6,148 nucleotides of DNA, taken from CANLWN01 sp039815505 (GTDB taxonomy: Bacteria > Bacteroidota > Bacteroidia > Flavobacteriales > Flavobacteriaceae). Shown here one piece after another: positions 1 to 5,273 of this stretch; the first letter of the stretch is position 1, and each line of letters starts with the position of its first letter. The position numbers and the translations under genes were made by a program. The DNA is taken from the NCBI GenBank assembly GCA_039815505.1, contig JBCBZE010000213.1, positions 1 through 6,148 of the forward strand, written 5' to 3'. The notes beneath the pieces were generated by a model, which was not told where the DNA came from, searched no databases, and saw only the letters and a list, made by a program, of their open reading frames with translations.

Positions 1-1004
1 ATGTGGATACCGAAGTAACTGGTATATTGGTTACACTGGATACTTTGGAAAATGTAGTGGATGAAGCCATCGCCAAAAAGTGTAATCTTATCGTAAGCTT
101 TCACCCTATAATTTTTACGGGATTAAAAAAATTAACGGGAACTTCATATGTAGAACGCACTGTAATAAAAGCTATACAGCATAATATAGGTATTTACAGC
201 ATGCATACCGCTTTGGATAATGTTCCCCATGGGGTAAATGGAAAAATATGTGAAGTCCTTGGCCTAAAGAATACAAAAATACTGGTTCCCAAAAAAGGGA
301 CGATAAAAAAACTCTCCACCTATGTACCTACCGCGGATGCGGTTATGTTGAAAGAAGCACTCTTTAAAGCAGGGGCCGGAAATATTGGAAATTACAGCAA
401 TTGTAGTTTTACCACCGATGGAACAGGTAGTTATAAAGCTGGGAAAAATGCTACACCTACCAAAGGTAAAATAGGAAAAACGCACTACGAAGAAGAGACA
501 CAGATAAATGTTACTTATCGTAAGGCCAATGAAAAAAAAGTTTTGGACGCCTTATTTCAAAGTCATCCTTATGAAGAGGTCGCTTATGAAATTTTTAAAC
601 TCGATAATACAGATCAAAAAAAAGGAATGGGAATGACCGGTGATCTGGAACGCCCCATGTCCGAAGAAGAATTCCTGAAGCTTGTCAAGGATAAGATGAG
701 GGTTTCCGTAATAAAACACTCCAGGTTGTTAGGAAAGAAGATAAAAACCGTTGCGGTTCTTGGTGGCAGTGGTTCCTTTGCCATATCCGCTGCAAAATCG
801 GCAAATGCGGATATTTTTATAACGGCAGACCTAAAGTATCATCAGTTTTATGAAGCGGAAAACAAAATGGTCATAGCGGATATCGGACACTATGAAACAG
901 AGCAGTTTACAAAAAATCTTTTAGTTGATCATCTTACAAAAAAAATTCCTAATTTTGCAATCTCTTTATCGGAGAGTATTACAAATCCCATCAAGTATTT
1001 TTAA
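1..1004 (+). CDS. Nif3-like dinuclear metal center protein (N-terminus missing at window edge)
   Basis: This is a Nif3/YbgI (GTP cyclohydrolase I type 2-like) family protein. Family members form hexameric rings with a two-metal site; their cellular reaction is not firmly established. The frame is open to the left edge, and the first codon (GTG at 3) is an internal Val. About 30 N-terminal residues are missing compared with family members of about 365 residues. Counting from that Val, the metal-site motifs are SFHP (His34), HTALD (His68, Asp72) and, near the C-terminus, GHYETE (His296, Glu300). These match the YbgI ligands, except that the first His of the usual HH pair is Phe33. Residues of roughly 100-205 form the PII/CutA-like insert seen in the long form, with an SHPYEEVAYE motif. 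The gene is followed after 2 bp by the zinc-ribbon-family gene, so the two are probably co-transcribed. The family call is secure; the function is not. Confidence 0.93.
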   Translation, partial: VDTEVTGILVTLDTLENVVDEAIAKKCNLIVSFHPIIFTGLKKLTGTSYVERTVIKAIQHNIGIYSMHTALDNVPHGVNGKICEVLGLKNTKILVPKKGTIKKLSTYVPTADAVMLKEALFKAGAGNIGNYSNCSFTTDGTGSYKAGKNATPTKGKIGKTHYEEETQINVTYRKANEKKVLDALFQSHPYEEVAYEIFKLDNTDQKKGMGMTGDLERPMSEEEFLKLVKDKMRVSVIKHSRLLGKKIKTVAVLGGSGSFAISAAKSANADIFITADLKYHQFYEAENKMVIADIGHYETEQFTKNLLVDHLTKKIPNFAISLSESITNPIKYF

Positions 1005-1006
1005 AT

Positions 1007-1786
1007 ATGGCAAAAAAAGCAGAAGCGACAGTGGAAGAAAAATTAAGGGCACTATACGATTTGCAATTAATAGATTCCAGAGTTGACGAGATAAGAAGCG
1101 TTCGTGGTGAATTACCATTGGAAGTGGAAGACTTGGAAGATGAAGTTCTTGGTCTTAAAACAAGAATGGACAAGTTAAAGACCGATGTAGAGACCATCAA
1201 TTTTGAAATTGGGGCTAAAAAGAACTTGATCGAAGAAGCCAAGGCTTTGATCAAGAAATATGCGGAACAGCAAAAAAATGTGAGGAATAGCAGAGAGTTT
1301 AATTCCTTGACCAAAGAAGTTGAATTCCAAGAACTTGAAATTCAATTGGCCGAAAAAAATATTAAAGAGTTTAAGGCCCAGATCGATCAAAAAAAAGAAG
1401 TGGTTTCCGAAACCAAGGAACGTTTAAGTGAGCGCGAAGCACATTTAAAACATAAAAAAGGGGAATTGGACGCTATTCTGGCCGAAACTGAAAAAGAGGA
1501 AAAAGCCTTATTGGAAAAGTCCGAAAAATTTGAGGAACAAATAGAGCAACGCCTGGTCCAAGCTTATAAACGTATACGAAACAATGTTAAGAACGGTCTA
1601 GCCGTAGTTCCCGTGGAAAGAGGCGCTTCCGGTGGTTCTTTCTTTACCATACCTCCACAAGTGCAAGTTGAAATCGCTTCACGAAAAAAAATAATCACGG
1701 ACGAGCATAGCGGACGAATTTTGGTGGATCCTACTTTAGCCGAAGAAGAACAGCAAAAAATGGGAGAACTCTTTTCTAAACTATAG
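1007..1786 (+). CDS. Coiled-coil protein of the C4-type zinc-ribbon family (DUF164/zf-RING_7), cysteine-less
   Basis: This 259-residue protein has a long, charged, Glu/Lys/Leu-rich coiled coil (about residues 10-180) followed by a small C-terminal domain. The tail motifs ASGGSF, IPPQVQVEI and EHSGRILVD align with the family's zinc ribbon (CGGC ... CxxCGRIL, as in Helicobacter HP0958). All four cysteine positions are replaced: Ser208, Ser211, Asp232 and Ser235. Zinc binding by this ribbon is therefore not expected, although the surrounding fold residues are kept. The ATG start lies 2 bp after the upstream stop with no Shine-Dalgarno sequence, so translation is probably coupled to the Nif3-like gene. 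Nif3 and zinc-ribbon genes are commonly neighbours in bacteria, which suggests a shared role. That role is unknown; nucleic-acid binding has been proposed for relatives. An intrinsic terminator follows the stop. Confidence 0.92.
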   Translation: MAKKAEATVEEKLRALYDLQLIDSRVDEIRSVRGELPLEVEDLEDEVLGLKTRMDKLKTDVETINFEIGAKKNLIEEAKALIKKYAEQQKNVRNSREFNSLTKEVEFQELEIQLAEKNIKEFKAQIDQKKEVVSETKERLSEREAHLKHKKGELDAILAETEKEEKALLEKSEKFEEQIEQRLVQAYKRIRNNVKNGLAVVPVERGASGGSFFTIPPQVQVEIASRKKIITDEHSGRILVDPTLAEEEQQKMGELFSKL

Positions 1787-1812
1787 TAAGGCGATCCAAG
1801 AACATACTTCTG

Positions 1813-1845
1813 AAGTCCTAGCGTAAGTAATGCTAGGACTTTTTT
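1813..1845 (+). terminator. Intrinsic terminator of the Nif3/zinc-ribbon operon
   Basis: A perfect 9-bp inverted repeat, AGTCCTAGC at 1814-1822 and GCTAGGACT at 1832-1840, is extended by an A-T pair at 1813/1841. It encloses a 9-base loop that may narrow to 7 through a G-U pair. A run of Ts (1841-1845) follows at once. It lies 27 bp after the stop of the zinc-ribbon gene and before the next plus-strand gene, which separates the two transcription units. Confidence 0.88.
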
Positions 1846-1870
1846 GTTATATTGATGGGACAATTAGAAT

Positions 1871-1874
1871 GAGG
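1871..1874 (+). promoter_or_regulatory. Shine-Dalgarno-like GAGG supporting the 1884 start
   Basis: GAGG lies 9 bases before the ATG at 1884, a workable spacing. The alternative in-frame ATG at 1869 would place this motif inside the coding sequence and has no purine-rich site of its own. A still earlier in-frame ATG at 1830 lies inside the terminator hairpin. The signal peptide also begins cleanly at 1884. Confidence 0.5.
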
Positions 1875-1883
1875 TCTAAGTCC

Positions 1884-2303
1884 ATGAGATTACTTTTATT
1901 TTCATTTTTTATAAGTATTATAGCCATATACATGGGTAATGCACAAAGTCTGGAAACCTATAAATGGAAGCATAGGGTGATTTTATTGGTAGACGACCAT
2001 AAGGACTCAGAAGATCTGGTATCCCAACTGAAAAGCCTAAACGCATTTCCAGAAGAAATAAGGGAAAGGGACGTATTGGTTTTTTTGGTCACTCCTAACA
2101 AGGTCTACAACGAAAATGGGAAAATTATTTCCTTGGATGCCTCAAAGTTTGTAAAAAACAAGTTTCGGGGTGTTTTGTTGATCGGTAAGGACGGAACGCT
2201 AAAATTACGGAAAGCTTTTAAAGTGGAACCCCAAACTATTTTTAGCCTCATAGACGGTATGCCCATGCGCAGGGCAGAAATAAAAGGCTATAAAAATCAA
2301 TAG
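1884..2303 (+). CDS. Exported DUF4174 domain protein
   Basis: With the start at 1884 the product has 139 residues. Residues 1-20 form a typical Sec signal peptide (MRLLL, a hydrophobic core, then GNA), with likely cleavage before Gln21. That leaves a mature protein of about 119 residues in the periplasm or secreted. The mature part carries what I recall as DUF4174 features: a KWKHRVILLVDD strand (about 27-38), LLIGKDGTLKLR (about 98-109) and IDGMPMRRAEI near the C-terminus (about 123-133). The alternating strands and helices suggest a thioredoxin-like fold, but there is no cysteine anywhere, so a thiol redox role is excluded. The function is unknown. The gene sits alone between the upstream operon's terminator and the convergent kmo. 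The ATG at 1869 would add five residues. I found no convincing promoter in the short spacer, so read-through past the terminator is possible. Confidence 0.82.
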   Translation: MRLLLFSFFISIIAIYMGNAQSLETYKWKHRVILLVDDHKDSEDLVSQLKSLNAFPEEIRERDVLVFLVTPNKVYNENGKIISLDASKFVKNKFRGVLLIGKDGTLKLRKAFKVEPQTIFSLIDGMPMRRAEIKGYKNQ

Positions 2304-2319
2304 ATTTATACATAACCTT

Positions 2320-3660
2320 TCAAAGTAGGCCTAAAATTTTCTTCTCTACTTCCGTACTATCCCATTTTGTTTCAATATCTGGCAGACACATTACTTTTTT
2401 CATGATGGCCTCTTGTTTATCGCCAATGGCCAACGCCTCCATGTAGGGTCTATCGGAAAATGTAACCCTTGAATAAACAGGTATCCATTTATCCGGATAC
2501 TTTTGAGAAAAACGCTTTTCAATTTTCTTCTGTAACAAAAACATTGTATCCGCTGTCTTACTGCTCATTTCCATAAAATTCCGATAACTGAGCTCCGCAA
2601 TGGCATCGGCATTTGGTTTACGCTCCTCTTGATATGCCTTAAATATAGCTTCCCAATCATCCCCATGTTGGTGTATCAAGCGGTTCAGGACATAAATATC
2701 CTCAAAACCTGCATTCATGCCCTGACCGTAGAAGGGCACTACCGCATGGGCCGAATCCCCTACCAAAGCCGCCTTGTCCCAATACGTCCAGGGATAGCAC
2801 TTCATAGTTACCATGGCACTGGTAGGATTCCTGAAAAAGTCCTCTGTCAAGTTTTCAATTTCTTTACGGACGTTGGGGAAATGCACTTTAAAGAAAGCTT
2901 TTGCTTCGTTTTTATTGGTAATACTTTCAAAGGAAATCTCTCCTTCAAAAGGTAAAAAGAGCGTACAAGTAAAGCTTCCATCCAAATTGGGCATGGCAAT
3001 AAGCATAAATTTTCCCCTTGGCCATATATGAAAGGAGTTTTTGTCCAATTTGTGGGTTCCGTCCTCATTGGGTGGAATAGTAAGTTCTTTATAACCAACA
3101 TCTATGAAGTCTTGGGAATAATCGAAACGGCTCCTTCGTTGCATTTTATGTCTGATCCGTGAAAAAGCACCATCACAACCAAAAATTAAATCGAACTTAT
3201 ATGCTTTCCATTCGCTTTTTTCAGTTTCCCCGGAAAAGAGTTTGGCTTCAGGTAAATCGATATCCCAAATCTTCTCTTTAAATTTAAACTCCACACCTTC
3301 AGATTCGGCCAAATCAATCATTTTCCTATTTAATACTCCTCTGGAAATGGACCAAATAGACTCCCCTTCTTTGCCATACTTTTGAAAATAAACAGGTTTT
3401 TCATTAACGTGCATGGCCCGTTTATCCAATGGAATGGCAATTTTTTTCACCTCTTCTTCTATGCCTACCTCCCGTAGTGATTTCCAGCCTCGATTGCTCA
3501 TCGCCAAATTGATGGAACGCCCAGAAAATTCTACAGTGCGTACATCTGGCCTTCTGTCAAATACGGTAATGGAATGCCCAAATTTTTTAAGATAAATAGC
3601 CAAAAGGGAACCTACGAGCCCGGAACCCACTATGGCAATTTTTTTATGCGATTGTATCAT
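2320..3660 (-). CDS. kmo: Kynurenine 3-monooxygenase (FAD-dependent)
   Basis: This enzyme hydroxylates L-kynurenine to 3-hydroxykynurenine using NADPH and O2, a step in tryptophan breakdown toward quinolinate and NAD. The 446 residues match the length of bacterial enzymes that lack the C-terminal membrane anchor of the human protein, so it is probably cytosolic. The N-terminal Rossmann motif GSGLVG is at 12-17, with the ribose-binding acid Asp35. The DG motif (CDGAFS) is at 162-167 and the second FAD motif GDSAHA at 301-306, followed by PFYGQGMNAGFED. By eye, Arg81, Tyr95, Asn361 and Tyr396 line up with the human substrate-pocket residues Arg85, Tyr99, Asn363 and Tyr398, so the active site looks intact. 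The ATG at 3660 has AGGAG five bases upstream. A weak TAACTTTA (plus-strand positions 3693-3700) could be a -7 element. No other kynurenine-pathway gene is in the window. Confidence 0.96.
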   Translation of the reverse strand: MIQSHKKIAIVGSGLVGSLLAIYLKKFGHSITVFDRRPDVRTVEFSGRSINLAMSNRGWKSLREVGIEEEVKKIAIPLDKRAMHVNEKPVYFQKYGKEGESIWSISRGVLNRKMIDLAESEGVEFKFKEKIWDIDLPEAKLFSGETEKSEWKAYKFDLIFGCDGAFSRIRHKMQRRSRFDYSQDFIDVGYKELTIPPNEDGTHKLDKNSFHIWPRGKFMLIAMPNLDGSFTCTLFLPFEGEISFESITNKNEAKAFFKVHFPNVRKEIENLTEDFFRNPTSAMVTMKCYPWTYWDKAALVGDSAHAVVPFYGQGMNAGFEDIYVLNRLIHQHGDDWEAIFKAYQEERKPNADAIAELSYRNFMEMSSKTADTMFLLQKKIEKRFSQKYPDKWIPVYSRVTFSDRPYMEALAIGDKQEAIMKKVMCLPDIETKWDSTEVEKKILGLL

Positions 3661-3665
3661 GAATA

Positions 3666-3670
3666 CTCCT
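3666..3670 (-). promoter_or_regulatory. kmo: Strong Shine-Dalgarno sequence of kmo
   Basis: On the minus strand AGGAG is followed by TATTC and then the ATG. This is close to the ideal site and spacing, and it is the best ribosome-binding site in the window; the other genes have weak or no such sites. It fixes the kmo start. Confidence 0.75.
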
Positions 3671-3711
3671 ATTCGGAAAAGTGTATAAGTTCTAAAGTTA
3701 CTAAAAATCAG

Positions 3712-3846
3712 TTATTCGTTGGTATAAACTTCCGCCATAGCCAATTTAAGGTCTTTTAATACTTTTTTAACGTAAGGTATACGTCCAACCCGCGAACTAA
3801 TAGCGTATATATTTAAAATCTTCCGCTTAGGCGTCCATATATATTC
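3712..3846 (-). other. Start-less open frame upstream of kmo, possible gene remnant
   Basis: The 251-bp spacer between kmo and clpP contains one minus-strand frame that is open from after a TAA at 3889-3891 to a TAA at 3712-3714. Its outer part is the clpP terminator. The inner 44 codons read like protein, for example RVGRIPYVKKVLKDLKLAM and then AEVYTNE before the stop, with an amphipathic, Lys-rich helix. The only ATG is eight codons from the end, and no GTG or TTG start with a ribosome site lies downstream of the terminator. It could be the tail of a decayed gene, a chance open frame, or simply kmo leader. I do not recognise a family. The rest of the spacer shows only the kmo leader and the terminator. 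Confidence 0.25.
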
Positions 3847-3887
3847 AAAAAAAAGTCCTTCACAATACAACTGTGAAGGACTTTTTT
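3847..3887 (-). terminator. Intrinsic terminator of clpP, bidirectional in shape
   Basis: The 9-bp arms GTCCTTCAC (3855-3863) and GTGAAGGAC (3873-3881), plus an inner A-T pair, are flanked by eight As on the left (3847-3854) and six Ts on the right (3882-3887). Read on the minus strand the hairpin starts 24-30 bp after the clpP stop and ends in eight Us. It separates clpP from kmo, which must then have its own promoter. The flanking A and T runs allow termination from the plus strand too. Confidence 0.9.
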
Positions 3888-3911
3888 CTTAGTATACTAT
3901 CCATAAGGTTT

Positions 3912-4460
3912 TTATTCCAGGACAGCATCTACTATACCATAGGCTATAGACTCCTCGGCATTCATCCAGTAGTCCCTATCAAAATCTTTCATTACCCGAT
4001 CATAGTCCTGTCCACAGTTCTCCGCTAAAATTTTAGCACTGAGTTCTTTGGTCTTAATAATTTCCTTGGCCTGTATTTCTATATTGGAAGCTTGCCCCCT
4101 GGCACCTCCACTAGGTTGGTGGATCATTACCTGTGCATGTGGTTGTATAAAACGTCTTCCCTTTTTTCCTACGGAAAGTAATATGGAACCCATGGATGCC
4201 GCTAAACCCGTACAAATAGTGGAAACCGGGCTCTTTAAGGACTTTATGGTATCGTACATGGCAAAACCAGAGGTAACATACCCGCCGGGACTATTAATAA
4301 ATAATTGGATCTCTTTGTTGTTTTGCATATCCAAATAGAGCAAACGGTCTATAACATGTTTAGCGGAATCATCATCGACCATACCCCAAAGAAATACTTT
4401 TCTTTCTTCCAATAATTTCTCATCGATTGCTTCTTGTACTTTTCCTTTTTTAGAACTCAT
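3912..4460 (-). CDS. clpP: ClpP-family ATP-dependent protease proteolytic subunit (short paralogue)
   Basis: This 182-residue serine protease of the Clp barrel family would degrade proteins fed by an AAA+ partner such as ClpX. The triad is complete: Ser89 in GLAASMGS, His114 in MIHQPSGG and Asp163 in DRDYWM. The spacings of 25 and 49 residues equal those of E. coli ClpP (97/122/171). The oxyanion loop NSPGG is at 56-60. The N-terminus (MSSKKGKVQEAIDEKLLEER) is short and lacks the usual propeptide and the YDIYSRLL axial segment, and FLWGMVDDD replaces the usual FLG strand end. I recall Flavobacteriaceae carrying a longer ClpP beside tig and clpX; this gene stands alone and matches the second type. 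A terminator follows it. The leader is A-rich, with no clear Shine-Dalgarno sequence. Confidence 0.93.
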   Translation of the reverse strand: MSSKKGKVQEAIDEKLLEERKVFLWGMVDDDSAKHVIDRLLYLDMQNNKEIQLFINSPGGYVTSGFAMYDTIKSLKSPVSTICTGLAASMGSILLSVGKKGRRFIQPHAQVMIHQPSGGARGQASNIEIQAKEIIKTKELSAKILAENCGQDYDRVMKDFDRDYWMNAEESIAYGIVDAVLE

Positions 4461-4482
4461 TTTTAATTTTCTTGATAAGTAC

Positions 4483-4490
4483 CAAAATTA
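4483..4490 (-). promoter_or_regulatory. Candidate -7 promoter element for clpP
   Basis: On the minus strand TAATTTTG matches the Bacteroidota -7 consensus TAnnTTTG exactly. It would start transcription roughly 15-20 bases before the clpP ATG. No good TTG -33 element lies 19-21 bases further upstream, so support is only partial. Confidence 0.4.
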
Positions 4491-4558
4491 ATCAAATTAT
4501 TGGGAATAGCTATACCTACAAATCATTCCATTTTTATATTTTACCGTAGAAAAGCAAG

Positions 4559-4566
4559 TATATTTG
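4559..4566 (+). promoter_or_regulatory. Candidate -7 promoter element for the lipoprotein gene
   Basis: TATATTTG matches TAnnTTTG exactly and lies 14 bases before the ATG at 4581, implying a short leader. It shares the 120-bp divergent spacer with the clpP promoter. A -33 TTG is not evident at the expected distance. Confidence 0.4.
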
Positions 4567-4580
4567 AACAAACTATTGAA

Positions 4581-5267
4581 ATGAAAAAAATTACCCTATT
4601 ATTTGTTCTAAGTACCATGGTTATCCTGAGTTGCAAAACGGAAAAAAAACCAGAAATCGATAAGTCGGCCCCAGAGTTGAGCATATTGGAAAAAGTAGCT
4701 CACGCCCATGGGTATGAAAATTGGAAATTTGTAGAAGAATTAAGGTTTACCTTTAACGTGGACCGGGATAGTTCGCATTTTGAACGAAAATGGGTCTGGA
4801 AACCTCGTACGAACGAGGTCAGTGGTATTTCTAATGGGGACACCGTTATATATAACAGAAATGCTATAGATAGTCTATCGGCAAAAGTAGACGCTGCATT
4901 TATCAATGATAAATATTGGCTATTGGCTCCCTTTAATTTGATATGGGATAAAAACAATATCGAATATGAACATACAACAGGCATTAAAGCACCTATTAGT
5001 GACCAAATTATGCAAAAGCTCACTATAGTTTATGGTAATGAGGGAGGGTATACGCCCGGGGATGCCTATGATTTTTATTTTGACAAGGATTACTTGCTTA
5101 AGGAATGGGTGTTCAGAAAGGAAAACCAAGCAGAACCGTCCATGACTACCACTTGGGAAGCATATGAGGAAAAAGAAGGACTACAATTTGGCACTATGCA
5201 TAAGAAAGCCGAAGAAAATTTTAAGCTTTATTTATCGGGTATTACCCTGAAAACGATACATCCTTAG
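4581..5267 (+). CDS. Putative lipoprotein, DUF6503-like
   Basis: Starting at the ATG at 4581, the product has 228 residues. Residues 1-17 form a lipoprotein signal peptide (MKKITLLFVLSTMVILS) with Cys18 as the lipidation site; a Lys/Glu-rich linker follows. The mature part has an AHAHGYENW segment (about 40-48), a LRFTF strand, a WVWKP motif (71-75) and the striking AFINDKYWLLAPFNLIWD stretch (about 106-123). These features fit flavobacterial DUF6503 lipoproteins as I remember them. The fold is probably beta-rich, and the location a periplasm-facing or surface membrane; the function is unknown. Upstream in-frame extension to a TTG at 4500 is unlikely because it would bury the signal peptide. 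The gene is divergent from clpP and converges on the MFS gene, with the two stops overlapping by 4 bp. Confidence 0.78.
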   Translation: MKKITLLFVLSTMVILSCKTEKKPEIDKSAPELSILEKVAHAHGYENWKFVEELRFTFNVDRDSSHFERKWVWKPRTNEVSGISNGDTVIYNRNAIDSLSAKVDAAFINDKYWLLAPFNLIWDKNNIEYEHTTGIKAPISDQIMQKLTIVYGNEGGYTPGDAYDFYFDKDYLLKEWVFRKENQAEPSMTTTWEAYEEKEGLQFGTMHKKAEENFKLYLSGITLKTIHP

Positions 5268-5273
5268 GATGTA
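5257..5273. repeat. Palindrome spanning two convergent stop codons
   Basis: TACATCC (5257-5263), TTA, then GGATGTA (5267-5273) form a perfect 7-bp inverted repeat with a 3-base centre. It contains the TAG of the lipoprotein gene (5265-5267) and the TAA of the MFS gene (5264-5266, minus strand). It could act as a weak bidirectional 3' hairpin, but neither side has an immediate T run, so a terminator call is not justified. Confidence 0.6.

Noticed and set aside
1830..1868. Upstream ATG at 1830 as the start of the DUF4174 gene
   Set aside because: It lies within the terminator hairpin and would put 18 residues in front of a well-formed signal peptide.
2283..2334. Possible terminator between the DUF4174 gene and kmo (AAAGG ... 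CCTTT, and TAGGCCTA)
   Set aside because: The 5-bp arms are far apart and the 8-bp palindrome has no loop; neither forms a convincing hairpin followed by a T run.
2629..3101. Several open frames of 70-110 codons on both strands inside kmo
   Set aside because: They overlap a complete, motif-rich enzyme in other frames and their translations look like frame shadows.
3693..3700. TAACTTTA on the minus strand as the kmo promoter
   Set aside because: It differs from TAnnTTTG at the last base and has no TTG at the -33 distance; it is kept only as a remark under kmo.
4500..4580. TTG at 4500 as the start of the lipoprotein
   Set aside because: It would add 27 residues ahead of the lipoprotein signal peptide and would overlap the divergent promoter region.
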